A stretch of 20,522 bases of DNA, taken from the IMG/VR virus record IMGVR_UViG_3300027872_000031, positions 1-20,522 of that record. One strand, written 5' to 3'. The notes beneath the pieces are model-generated. The model ran no database searches. It saw only the letters and a list, made by a program, of their open reading frames with translations, and was not told where the DNA came from. Position 1 is the first letter of the stretch. Each line of letters begins with the position of its first letter. The position numbers and the translations under genes were made by a program. Positions 1 to 5,104 of the stretch are shown piece after piece. Origin of the DNA: a virus.

Positions 1-7
1 TTCATAC

Positions 8-187
8 TCAATTCCCTTGCATCCAGTTGCTTTCACCTATAATGAGTTTGGCAATGTTCGAGGCAGTCTTAAGTGATAGTGCGACTTTCTGTTCTGTCCT
101 ATATCCTACTTTATTTTTCCTATGTACATGATTAATGAAATAAAATATCCTGAACATCAAGTAGACATCTTCATTAGCGTCTCTCAT
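8..187 (-). CDS. Small hypothetical phage protein, 59 aa
   Basis: Function not recognised. The product begins MRDANEDVYLMF, has an aromatic stretch (MFRIFYFINHVH) near residues 11-22 and a basic middle. I place the start at the ATG at 187, which overlaps the upstream gene's stop by 14 nt. ATGs at 196 and 214 are in frame but would increase the overlap to 23 and 41 nt. It is the last complete member of a leftward chain of small genes. Its TGA is followed by an ATG on the minus strand at position 5, so another gene probably begins at the window edge. The gene is A/T-rich, with many AGA and ATA codons, like most of the tiny genes here. Confidence 0.6.
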   Translation of the reverse strand: MRDANEDVYLMFRIFYFINHVHRKNKVGYRTEQKVALSLKTASNIAKLIIGESNWMQGN

Positions 188-386
188 GTTTCTCATGTTT
201 TTTATTGTTTTCATATTCCCGTACTTTTCTCTTCCTTATGGTTTTTCTTATTCTCTTTTTATTTTTCAAGGCTCTACTAATTACTTCACAATCATGAACT
301 GTAAAACACATTTTGTTGTGGTGGTTGTTTGTGACATTCTTTAGAAAAATCCATATACGAATTGTATTGTTTCTTATCTTACTCAC
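174..386 (-). CDS. Small hypothetical protein, 70 aa, paralogue of the gene at 379-543
   Basis: Unknown function. It starts with GTG at 386, inside the end of the upstream gene (8-nt overlap). Residues about 7-42 align with the neighbour's product: TIRIWIFL / TIHIWRFL, then FTVHDC / FTVADC followed by an Ile-rich helix. The two genes are therefore tandem duplicates. This copy has an extra C-terminal tail of about 28 residues, almost entirely Lys, Arg, Glu, Asn and His, ending KKHEKHERR. That tail could bind nucleic acid or be a non-conserved extension. The pair is translationally coupled within the leftward operon. Confidence 0.65.
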   Translation of the reverse strand: MSKIRNNTIRIWIFLKNVTNNHHNKMCFTVHDCEVISRALKNKKRIRKTIRKRKVREYENNKKHEKHERR

Positions 387-543
387 AGTTATCTCTTATT
401 AGTTTGTATATTCTATTACAATCTGCAACAGTGAAATATATTCCTTCAGGATATGTGACTATCATTAGGAATCTCCATATATGGATTGTGCCATCTGATC
501 TGTCGTATTTACTTATACTGTATGTACTAGATTGTTCACTCAT
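379..543 (-). CDS. Small hypothetical protein, 54 aa, paralogue of the gene at 174-386
   Basis: I translated this from ATG at 543 to TAA at 379-381. The product begins MSEQSSTYSISKYDRSDG, contains TIHIWRFLMIVTYPEGIYFTV as its likely beta-rich core, and ends IRDNCE. The core aligns with the next gene's TIRIWIFL...FTVHDC segment, so the two are tandem paralogues. The start overlaps the upstream stop by 8 nt (the pattern TATGAGTGA), and its own stop overlaps the downstream GTG start by 8 nt, which suggests translational coupling. No known domain is recognised. Confidence 0.65.
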   Translation of the reverse strand: MSEQSSTYSISKYDRSDGTIHIWRFLMIVTYPEGIYFTVADCNRIYKLIRDNCE

Positions 544-721
544 AAGCCTTTCCAAATCGTCTCTTGATTCCTTTTCTTATTGACGTAAAATGTCTGACTA
601 ATTCGTCTTCTATTTCCATTCTATCTAATACTTTCATGTTTGGATACATATATCTCAAAACTAGCCAAAATCTGTAATGAATCAAATCTTCTCCCTTTAC
701 TGGCCATTTCTTCAACATCAT
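536..721 (-). CDS. Small hypothetical basic protein, 61 aa
   Basis: Not recognised. The product begins MMLKKWPVKGEDLIHYRFWL and ends RKGIKRRFGKAYE; it looks helical with a basic C terminus. I chose the ATG pair at 716-721, which lies 11 nt after the upstream stop. An in-frame ATG at 781 would add 20 residues but would overlap the upstream gene by 49 nt. Upstream of the chosen start lies a 6-bp hairpin (745-760). The stop overlaps the next gene by 8 nt. Confidence 0.55.
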   Translation of the reverse strand: MMLKKWPVKGEDLIHYRFWLVLRYMYPNMKVLDRMEIEDELVRHFTSIRKGIKRRFGKAYE

Positions 722-732
722 TATACCGGCAC

Positions 733-999
733 TCAAGCGCCAGCCGGGCCTTTTGGCCCGCCTGCCGCCTTCCTGATCCATTCAGGCACCCTATTAGGAT
801 GATGCCTAACAAGAGCCATAAGAGCCATAAGGTTCTCCTTCTTCAACCTAGCCCTCATTATCTCTTCATTCTCATCGTGCAGGATACGACCATGGACAAC
901 CACCTTGTGGCGCAATCCCCGTTCTATCCTCTCCCGCTTGTTCAGCTTGCGGAACTTGCCGTCTTTTGTTCTTGGAGGCGTTCTAGTAAGTTTACCCAT
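733..999 (-). CDS. Small basic hypothetical protein, 88 aa
   Basis: Unknown function. The N terminus is strongly basic (MGKLTRTPPRTKDGKFRKLN), followed by a helical region with a MALMAL repeat (the codon string ATGGCTCTT is duplicated), RHHPNRVPEW near the end, and a Gly/Pro/Ala tail. It could be a small DNA- or RNA-binding protein, but no family is recognised. It overlaps the preceding gene by 58 nt and lacks a strong Shine-Dalgarno. No later Met gives a sensible product, so the long overlap may be real. Its codons are more G/C-rich than its neighbours'. Confidence 0.55.
   Translation of the reverse strand: MGKLTRTPPRTKDGKFRKLNKRERIERGLRHKVVVHGRILHDENEEIMRARLKKENLMALMALVRHHPNRVPEWIRKAAGGPKGPAGA
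745..760. repeat. GC-rich hairpin before the start at 721
   Basis: Perfect 6-bp inverted repeat cggcgg-type stem: CGGGCC, a TTTT loop (AAAA on the minus strand), then GGCCCG. It covers the last codons of the 88-aa gene and sits about 24 nt upstream of the next start on the minus strand. There is no U-tract, so it is not a standard terminator. Its position resembles the other pre-start hairpins in this window. Confidence 0.4.
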
Positions 1000-1136
1000 C
1001 TGCTTACACTCATCACTATTTCTATTTCATCTACTTTCAATATAGACATACCGTAGTTTGATTTCCTGTGATATGAAAAACAAATATCACAATACCATTC
1101 GTCGTCGCTCTTTATAGTTGCATATTTATCTTCCAT
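942..1136 (-). CDS. Small CxxC protein, 64 aa, paralogue of the gene at 1138-1296
   Basis: The product contains DEWYCDICFSYHRK near residues 12-25. The CxxC followed by His suggests a half zinc-ribbon or knuckle, which is inference. It then has an ILK...EI..S.SRW..LLE.L pattern shared with the gene immediately upstream (WFCVRCNGYHRE...ILK...EIFISRWQWKELLEEL). The two are clear tandem paralogues. The ATG at 1136 lies one base after the upstream TAA, with a purine-rich AGAAAGAAG just before it that can serve as a Shine-Dalgarno. Specific function is unknown. Confidence 0.65.
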   Translation of the reverse strand: MEDKYATIKSDDEWYCDICFSYHRKSNYGMSILKVDEIEIVMSVSRWVNLLERLQEQKTASSAS

Positions 1137-1137
1137 A

Positions 1138-1296
1138 TTACTTCTTTCTAGGCCATAGTTCTTCTAACAGTTCTTTCCACTGCCACCTACTTATAAATAT
1201 CTCTGAATGTTCCGCCTTGAGTATGATATTTACGGTATCCTTTTCTCTATGGTATCCATTACATCGTACACAAAACCAATCACCAATATTATTCAT
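1138..1296 (-). CDS. Small CxxC protein, 52 aa, first gene of the leftward operon
   Basis: I translated this from ATG at 1296 to TAA at 1138-1140. The product starts MNNIGDWFCVRCNGYHREKD and ends ELLEELWPRKK. CVRC plus a following His resembles a small metal knuckle (inference). It is a paralogue of the next gene, sharing W-aromatic-C-x2-C, YHR, ILK, SRW and LLE.L. The start has a good Shine-Dalgarno (TAGGAACACGCC before ATG). It is the first gene after the noncoding 1297-1766 stretch and so probably opens the leftward transcript covering 1-1296. Confidence 0.7.
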   Translation of the reverse strand: MNNIGDWFCVRCNGYHREKDTVNIILKAEHSEIFISRWQWKELLEELWPRKK

Positions 1297-1304
1297 GGCG
1301 TGTT

Positions 1305-1330
1305 CCTATATTATATATAATTTATACTAA
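1305..1330 (-). promoter_or_regulatory. AT-rich leader with possible -10 box and Shine-Dalgarno
   Basis: On the minus strand this stretch reads TTAGTATAAATTATATATAA and then TATAGGA. TATAAA at 1321-1326 could be a -10 element placing a transcript start near 1314, ahead of the AGGA at 1305-1308. I see no convincing -35 box at 16-18 bp. The perfect TATAAT at 1310-1315 lies too close to the ATG to leave the Shine-Dalgarno in the message. Confidence 0.3.
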
Positions 1331-1370
1331 CTCATCGTTGGGCAATGATCGCAAATCGCGGCGTGTCTGT

Positions 1371-1427
1371 CAACCCCCGGCTCTGCCGGGGGTTGTGGTA
1401 GTAGTCCTACCAAACATAGCCACAACC
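1371..1427. promoter_or_regulatory. Two mutually exclusive stem-loops
   Basis: CAACCCCCGGC at 1371-1381 pairs perfectly with 1385-1395 around a TCT loop. The last five bases of that stem (GGTTG, 1391-1395) also begin GGTTGTGG (1391-1398), which pairs perfectly with CCACAACC at 1420-1427 around an inner TAG/CTA stem. The two helices cannot form together in full. No T-run follows on either strand. The arrangement suits an attenuator, a switch or a structured DNA site, but its function is unknown. Confidence 0.45.
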
Positions 1428-1719
1428 TATACATTCGCTGGTGCGAGTTTCTGGTTGGATGGTTTGTATTTTTTATATATATTTTTTTTGGCCAGAGGCT
1501 GGTTTCCCTATTAGGGGGGGGGTATACTACAACCAGTAATGGGTACTAGCCCGCATATCTGGCAACCCCTCCTAATTATACAACCGGAGATAGGTAAATG
1601 GGTGGTTCTGGGTAGCCGTTCGTGGAGGTTAGTATGTTAGTGTGGGGCCTCGCGCCCACACACGGGCGGGGGTGGGGGCGGGTGCCCGCGCACATGCGCG
1701 CTATCCGCGCAGGTACCGC

Positions 1720-1762
1720 GCTCGCTACGTGGAGAGAATGGTCTATTCTCTTGAAAGCGAGC
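1720..1762 (-). terminator. Two-tier hairpin just downstream of terS
   Basis: The outer stem GCTCGCT (1720-1726) pairs with AGCGAGC (1756-1762); the inner stem AGAGAAT (1733-1739) pairs with ATTCTCT (1745-1751) around GGTCT. It begins 4 nt past the terS stop codon in the direction of terS transcription. It lacks a U-tract, so it may protect the 3' end or terminate only weakly. Confidence 0.35.
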
Positions 1763-1766
1763 AATG

Positions 1767-2243
1767 TCAGTGACTTAGGCCCTGTTTCTCCATAAGCGAG
1801 GCCAGCTTGGCAAGCAATAGCCTCTCCAAATCATCGGCCTTCATGTCTTGTTCACTCTTGTCCCCGGTTTGTTCACTGAATAGTCCAATGGCATTGGTTT
1901 TGCCTAGAGTCTCTAAGGCTCTGACCCGCACGTTCGGGGGGTTTTTGGGGTCCAAACTTTCCATCTTTAGACGTTCAATCACCAGTCTCCCTACAAGTCT
2001 GTGATACATAGATGCCCCATCCGAGCCGGTCAACTCCCGAAATCTCTTTTGGATCAATGGGTTATCCATCAACTCTGATGCTCGCTGTAAAACCCCGGCC
2101 TTTCTTAGATTGCCGGTATCGTACGCATCGGTAAAAGCCCTCACCATGTCCTTGTGCTCTAAAAGCCCTTGCATGAAGTGTTCTTGTTTCACTGTCAGTC
2201 TTGTCTCTCTGTCTCTCTCTTGTGGTCCTGATAGTTTCATCAT
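1767..2243 (-). CDS. terS: Phage terminase small subunit
   Basis: Terminase small subunits recognise the phage packaging site and deliver DNA to the large subunit. The product carries the characteristic N-terminal helix-turn-helix region: LTVKQEHFMQGLLEHKDMVR, AFTDAYDTG, then RASELMDNPLIQKRFRELTG at roughly residues 16-70, matching the Terminase_2-like pattern of an LT.kQe.f start and an NP.v....e end. The C-terminal part has an acidic helix (KADDLERLLLAKLASLMEK), consistent with oligomerisation or large-subunit contact. I chose ATG 2243 (158 aa), with GAGG 5 nt upstream; TTG at 2318 would extend it by 25 residues without a clear ribosome site. No large terminase gene follows downstream in the window. 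A structured noncoding region flanks it on both sides. Confidence 0.8.
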   Translation of the reverse strand: MMKLSGPQERDRETRLTVKQEHFMQGLLEHKDMVRAFTDAYDTGNLRKAGVLQRASELMDNPLIQKRFRELTGSDGASMYHRLVGRLVIERLKMESLDPKNPPNVRVRALETLGKTNAIGLFSEQTGDKSEQDMKADDLERLLLAKLASLMEKQGLSH

Positions 2244-2319
2244 GCAATCCTCGCTTCGCTGCGTTTGCTTCGTGCCGTGATCTATGGCGCGCGGGATGGA
2301 CAATACCACATCGCTCAAC

Positions 2320-2939
2320 CTGTCTGAAGGACAGAATAATAATCACTCTTTTAGAGTGGACTGGTCAAATTGTCCAACCAACCGACAACTTCATAGCCTT
2401 TAGCTATGGCCCGGTTTTCCGCCATTCTCGGCCTATATCTCATCAACCAACAGCCCTACGGGCTGTTGACAACGACAATTCAACCGGCTACCGTGGTCGA
2501 ACCGTCGAAATTGGCGGTCAGCGGTCAGTTTCACTTAGTATGGCGACGATCCCCAAGGGGAACCAAGCCGAAATCGGGCCGCAACAAAGACACTTTGTGT
2601 CCTTGGCTCTTTGACATTGTGAATATGGATCAGACCAGTCAGCATAGCTGATATGGGACGGTCAGCCTAGTAGTCTAGGCCAGACAAACCGGCGACGGTC
2701 GGCATTGCCCTTGGGCAATTCCAGATAGCCGATAAATCAGGTGCCTAAAGGCAAAAAGCGGCGGACCATAGGAATGCAAAGCATGACCCTGACGGCGATA
2801 GAATATGTCGCCGCAAAGCGGCACAAAGCTAAAGAATATTCAGCCATCGACTAGATGGCCAATGTGACCCTTTATAGGTCACATTGTACGTCCAGTCGGA
2901 CGACCTGCTAAAAAGCAGGCACCCTAACCTAAAAGGTTA
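2320..2939. other. Array of at least 16 short perfect hairpins in the divergent region
   Basis: Between terS (leftward) and the gene at 2945 (rightward) I find no convincing gene, but I do find a succession of small inverted repeats. Spans (stem bp): 2320-2334 (5), 2344-2358 (6), 2392-2408 (6), 2448-2468 (9), 2585-2605 (8 with one mismatch), 2639-2651 (5), 2665-2680 (6), 2704-2719 (7), 2742-2753 (5), 2774-2784 (4), 2810-2822 (5), 2843-2859 (6), 2860-2886 (10), 2889-2902 (5), 2904-2919 (6), 2925-2939 (6). The last five are almost contiguous. Many loops on the plus strand are A-rich (AAA, AAAA, AA). This suggests a plus-strand structured RNA leader or ncRNA, though a DNA site such as an origin or packaging region is equally possible. 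Confidence 0.6.
2925..2939 (+). promoter_or_regulatory. Hairpin that may sequester the ribosome site of the gene at 2945
   Basis: TAACCT, an AAA loop, then AGGTTA. The only Shine-Dalgarno-like bases before the ATG at 2945 are the AAAAGG at 2931-2936, which lie in the loop and 3' arm. Folding would therefore limit ribosome access (inference). It is the last member of the upstream hairpin array. Confidence 0.4.
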
Positions 2940-2944
2940 ATACC

Positions 2945-3415
2945 ATGACTACCACCGAAAAGGCTACGCTTTCCGACGAGTTTACAGCACTCGCTGGCCA
3001 TAAGGCCACAGTAACCAAGGGTTGCCGGAAATTCAATCCCGGCACTCAGTTGAGTGTTCGCAAGGTCGGCGTGAACCGATATGGCAAGCCTTATGCCATC
3101 GTCGTCACTAAGAAGGGTGACGAGTTCATTGATCCGAAGTGGCTCAAAATTGGCAAGGCACTGCCGGCGGCAACCATCGCAGCCTACGAAACCGCTGAAG
3201 AAGAGGCGCAGACTACCGTCATCTTGACGGCGGGCATCGCCTCCGAAAGCGAGAAGGGTATCTCGCTGAAGGTGGACGAATTTATGAAGCCCCGCTGGAT
3301 TAGCAAGAAGCTTGCTACCGAAGGCGACGAGGAAGGGACATATAATGTCCCGATGTGGTGGGCCACCAATGAGTTCGGCAAGGATTTTGCCGGCAACTTG
3401 CCCGAAGCGGCCTAA
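2945..3415 (+). CDS. Hypothetical phage protein, 156 aa
   Basis: Not recognised. The N-terminal half (about residues 15-75) looks beta-rich with conserved-looking Gly, Lys and Arg: GHKATVTKGCRKFNPG, VGVNRYGKPYAIVVTKKGDE. It could be a small SH3- or KOW-like barrel, but that is a guess from texture. The C-terminal half ends VPMWWATNEFGKDFAGNLPE. It starts at ATG 2945 directly after the hairpin array and is closed by a strong terminator, so it is probably a one-gene transcript. The codons are G/C-rich compared with the tiny genes downstream. Positions 3353-3380 contain a 28-bp block repeated exactly at 6383-6410. Confidence 0.75.
   Translation: MTTTEKATLSDEFTALAGHKATVTKGCRKFNPGTQLSVRKVGVNRYGKPYAIVVTKKGDEFIDPKWLKIGKALPAATIAAYETAEEEAQTTVILTAGIASESEKGISLKVDEFMKPRWISKKLATEGDEEGTYNVPMWWATNEFGKDFAGNLPEAA
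3353..3380 (+). repeat. 28-bp exact repeat, copy 1
   Basis: The 28 nt beginning ATGTGGTGGGCCACCAATGA are identical to 6383-6410. Here they encode MWWATNEFG near the C terminus of the 156-aa protein. The block contains the short palindrome TGGTG-GGC-CACCA. The match stops abruptly on both sides. Confidence 0.85.
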
Positions 3416-3422
3416 GTATCAA

Positions 3423-3449
3423 GGGGGGGCGAAAGCCCTCCCTTTTTTT
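3423..3449 (+). terminator. Intrinsic terminator
   Basis: An 8-bp stem (G7C pairing with GCCCTCCC, one G-U pair) with a GAAA tetraloop, followed by seven T. It lies 8 nt after the stop of the 156-aa gene. Confidence 0.9.
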
Positions 3450-3485
3450 GTCTACAATCCTAACCCTAGAATAAGGATACACAAC

Positions 3486-3668
3486 GTGAACACAATCGAT
3501 CAACACGTTGATCGTTGGGGAAACACTATATGGGTCGGCTTTTCCGGCTTAGAGCCTAAGAAGCTATGGTGTCACTCCTACCGGGCAGTCGCGCATTGGC
3601 TCAGTGTCATAGAAGCACGAGTGACCGGCGGCAAGCTATACGAGCCGGAAGATACCGACCCTGAATAA
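3486..3668 (+). CDS. Small hypothetical protein, 60 aa
   Basis: Function unknown. I start it at GTG 3486 because AAGGA lies about 8 nt upstream; the frame is open further upstream but only through the terminator and the previous gene. The product has a compact aromatic-rich sequence (RWGNTIWVGF, KLWCHSYRAVAHWL) and an acidic tail EPEDTDPE. It sits between two intrinsic terminators and so is probably its own short transcript. The GTG-AAC start resembles the gene at 4186. Confidence 0.55.
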   Translation: MNTIDQHVDRWGNTIWVGFSGLEPKKLWCHSYRAVAHWLSVIEARVTGGKLYEPEDTDPE

Positions 3669-3725
3669 CCTAAGAATGGGCAACACAAACGCCCACAACC
3701 CACATTTTCACTATTAACCAATCTT

Positions 3726-3754
3726 GGGATCGCCTTCGGGCGGTCCCTTTTTTT
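3726..3754 (+). terminator. Intrinsic terminator
   Basis: GGGATCGCC, a UUCG tetraloop, then GGCGGTCCC (9 bp with one G-U pair), followed by seven T. It ends the transcript of the 60-aa gene at 3486-3668. Confidence 0.9.
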
Positions 3755-3815
3755 GTCTACTTTCGGTCCAGCGCGAACCGGGCGATGCAAACATGACACA
3801 GCGCAAACATGACAG

Positions 3816-3865
3816 ATAACTAAACCTAGAAAGTCGCGTTAGCGACTGTATGTGAGCATAGCGAA
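3816..3865 (+). repeat. Hairpin element, copy A (direct repeat with copy B)
   Basis: About 50 nt, closely similar to 3877-3929. It contains ATAACTAAACCTAGAAAGTC leading into the stem AGTCGC/GCGACT (3832-3837/3842-3847, GTTA loop), then GTATG-TGAG and AGCGAA. No gene of useful length starts after this copy, so it may be a leftover of duplication or a leader. Before it lies a shorter direct repeat of GCAAACATGACA at about 3787-3812. Confidence 0.6.
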
Positions 3866-3876
3866 TACCTAACCCT

Positions 3877-3929
3877 ATAACTAAATCAGAAAGTCGCTTT
3901 TGCGACTGTATGAGAAAGAGCGAAGCGAA
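3877..3929 (+). promoter_or_regulatory. Hairpin element, copy B, before the gene at 3929
   Basis: The stem AGTCGC/GCGACT (3892-3897/3902-3907, TTTT loop) is followed by GTATGAGAAAG and AGCGAA leading into the ATG at 3929. It matches copy A and resembles the elements at 12366 and 13826. It may stabilise the 5' end of the mRNA or control initiation; no standard promoter boxes are visible in it. Confidence 0.5.
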
Positions 3930-4141
3930 TGATCACCTTCATCCACCGCAATTTCAGCCTTGTTGTTCCCAACGTGCTAGTGCATGAAAAGCGCGACATA
4001 TTCAAGAACCACATCACAAACCATGGCAAGGAGTTTATTGCCTTGGAAGGCCCGACCGATCATCGTATGGTGCATCAAGCACAATGCAAGATCACCGGCA
4101 AGCGCCATCAAGGCGACTTGATGGAAGCCGCAATAGCATAA
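3929..4141 (+). CDS. Small hypothetical protein, 70 aa
   Basis: Not recognised. The product starts MITFIHRNFSLVVPNVLVHE and contains many His and Lys residues (DHRMVHQAQCKITGKRHQGD). The ATG at 3929 follows directly on repeat element B; the nearest purine-rich ribosome site is GAGCGAAGCGA. After its stop comes a G-rich hairpin without a U-tract, then the next gene. Confidence 0.5.
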   Translation: MITFIHRNFSLVVPNVLVHEKRDIFKNHITNHGKEFIALEGPTDHRMVHQAQCKITGKRHQGDLMEAAIA

Positions 4142-4148
4142 GAAGAAG

Positions 4149-4170
4149 GGGGGGGGCGCAAGCCCTCTCC
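4149..4170 (+). repeat. G-rich GNRA hairpin without U-tract
   Basis: A run of G then C pairs with GCCCTCTCC around a GCAA tetraloop (about 9 bp with two G-U pairs). It resembles the terminator stem at 3423, but the T-run is missing. It lies just before the Shine-Dalgarno of the gene at 4186. It may be an attenuated terminator or an mRNA-end stabiliser. Confidence 0.45.
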
Positions 4171-4185
4171 TATCTGGAGATAAAC

Positions 4186-4461
4186 GTGAACATCATTGGA
4201 ATATATGGCGATCCGGCAGGCACACATAGACAACAACATTTAGAATTAAAACCTTTTTTCGATGATCTGTGCAAAGACTGCAAATATGATAAAGATAAAA
4301 TAAGACATTTAGTATCCTACGTATATGAAATTGATCTTGACGACACTGAAGATTATATTGTTGTCATACACGGCACTCTAAAAAAGATCACTTTCTTTGA
4401 CGTATTCCAAGGGGCATTACAGAATAAGGGTGATACACGTATTATCATACATACTCCATGA
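4186..4461 (+). CDS. Small hypothetical protein, 91 aa
   Basis: Function unknown. GTG 4186 is chosen because GGAG sits 6 nt upstream. The product starts MNIIGIYGDPAGTHRQQHLE, has an acidic middle (YEIDLDDTEDYIVVIHG) and ends GDTRIIIHTP. The alternation of beta-like and helix-like stretches recalls the paralogue pair at 17141 and 17507 (IV.I..., then ...ILS.PS), so it could be a distant third member. That is a weak impression. It is the first of the A/T-rich small-gene run. Confidence 0.55.
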   Translation: MNIIGIYGDPAGTHRQQHLELKPFFDDLCKDCKYDKDKIRHLVSYVYEIDLDDTEDYIVVIHGTLKKITFFDVFQGALQNKGDTRIIIHTP

Positions 4462-4481
4462 CCAGCTAGAGGACAGCAAAC

Positions 4482-4670
4482 ATGAAATTGACAAGGGTGA
4501 CAAAGAAGGCATACTCTAATTTCCTCGACAACCATCTGCTCGCAGACAGCGACACTAGGGGCAATGGTGTTGCCATGAAGCAGCATATCAACAGAAAGGG
4601 TCGTTTGATGGCTCAGGCTACCTATAGGGATGGGTGTGAGCCTGTCTTTCACATTATGGCAGCGGACTAA
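4482..4670 (+). CDS. Small basic hypothetical protein, 62 aa
   Basis: Not recognised. The product begins MKLTRVTKKAYSNFLDNHLL, is basic overall, and ends EPVFHIMAAD. AGAGGA lies 8 nt before ATG 4482. The stop codon TAA (4668-4670) sits in the loop of a small hairpin (CGGAC-TAAC-GTCCG, 4663-4676), immediately before the GTG start of the next gene. This may couple termination and re-initiation (inference). Confidence 0.55.
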   Translation: MKLTRVTKKAYSNFLDNHLLADSDTRGNGVAMKQHINRKGRLMAQATYRDGCEPVFHIMAAD

Positions 4671-4676
4671 CGTCCG

Positions 4677-4895
4677 GTGCCGAGAAATTGGGCCGATATT
4701 GTAGAAAAAGAAGAAAGAGAACGTGAGGCTGAACAAACTCGTATGGAGAAATACTATAGAAAGATATTACACATAACAGAACAAATCATTCCATTAAGCA
4801 CTGAACATGGCCCAGATTGTAATGGATGCAGAGGGGCAAAAAGAAGCGAAGAAAGAAGACTAGCGGTAGACATATACGAGATGATAGTGAAATGA
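4677..4895 (+). CDS. Tandem paralogue family, member 1, 72 aa
   Basis: First of four adjacent small genes sharing a layout: a short N terminus, a helix with R-M/I-x, a core resembling K(I/L)...(I)IP, a variable loop, and a terminal helix of the type (L)A.(D/E)IY.(I)I. Here this is RMEKYYRKILHITEQIIP ... RRLAVDIYEMIVK. The loop holds CNGC (residues about 49-52). The start is GTG 4677; an alternative is ATG 4743, which would remove the highly charged N terminus EKEEREREAEQ. The stop overlaps the next ATG (ATGA). Function unknown. Confidence 0.55.
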   Translation: MPRNWADIVEKEEREREAEQTRMEKYYRKILHITEQIIPLSTEHGPDCNGCRGAKRSEERRLAVDIYEMIVK

Positions 4896-5104
4896 CCATA
4901 GATGGATGGGGGTTAAAAAAAGAAAATTCTCATAAACAATTTGATAGGATGCATAGTGAAATGTGGCCAAAATTGTTGTCCACAGTACGAAATCAGATAA
5001 TACCAAAAACTCAACATATAATGCTTACATATGACGGCTATAAAATGACCAGTGGATATGTGCTGGCAAGAAGAATATGGGACATAATAGGTCACGAGAG
5101 ATGA
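4892..5104 (+). CDS. Tandem paralogue family, member 2, 70 aa
   Basis: Overlaps both neighbours by ATGA. It matches the family pattern: FDRMHSEMWPKLLSTVRNQIIP, then a loop with Tyr/Thr, then GYVLARRIWDIIGHER. The DRMHSEMWPKL segment matches YRIQDSFWYKL and FRMQDKLWAKV of members 3 and 4. It was translated from ATG 4892 in the frame ending at TGA 5102-5104. No known fold is recognised; predicted mostly helical. Confidence 0.65.
   Translation: MTIDGWGLKKENSHKQFDRMHSEMWPKLLSTVRNQIIPKTQHIMLTYDGYKMTSGYVLARRIWDIIGHER

Larger units (their letters stand above)
1297..1766. other. Structured noncoding region between terS and the leftward small-gene operon
   Basis: No credible gene on either strand over 470 nt. 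It holds: a perfect 11-bp hairpin with an overlapping alternative stem (1371-1427); an A/T tract with runs of T (about 1469-1489); nine consecutive G (1514-1522); and a very G/C-rich segment (about 1640-1720) with several palindromes, including GTGTGGG/CCCACAC at 1640-1661 and CGCGCA/TGCGCG near 1688-1701. A two-tier hairpin follows terS (1720-1762). Such contrast next to a terminase gene could mark a packaging site or replication origin. That is inference; no cos or pac signature is recognised. Confidence 0.5.

Noticed and set aside
640-1056. Rightward open frame of 138 codons
   Set aside because: It is antisense to the coupled leftward genes at 536-1136, which have paralogy and start/stop overlaps in their favour; its product is rich in Ser, Leu and Pro, as expected of a shadow.
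1576-1764. Leftward 62-codon frame in the noncoding region
   Set aside because: Rich in Pro, Arg and His because of the GC palindromes; no ribosome site and no relation to other genes.
2201-2651. Overlapping rightward open frames of 137 and 81 codons in the divergent region
   Set aside because: No ribosome site, the first is antisense to terS, and the predicted sequences look non-protein-like. The open frames are explained by the G/C content of the hairpin array.
2320-2939. N4-type virion-polymerase hairpin promoters
   Set aside because: The stems and loops vary and do not show a common hairpin with a purine-rich 3-nt loop at a fixed distance from a start. No giant virion polymerase gene is in the window.
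2945-2960. Programmed ribosome bypassing explaining the hairpins upstream of 2945
   Set aside because: I could not find an interrupted reading frame with matching take-off and landing codons around the hairpins.
3312-3485. Upstream extension of the gene at 3486
   Set aside because: It would run through the end of the 156-aa gene in another frame and through the terminator at 3423-3449.
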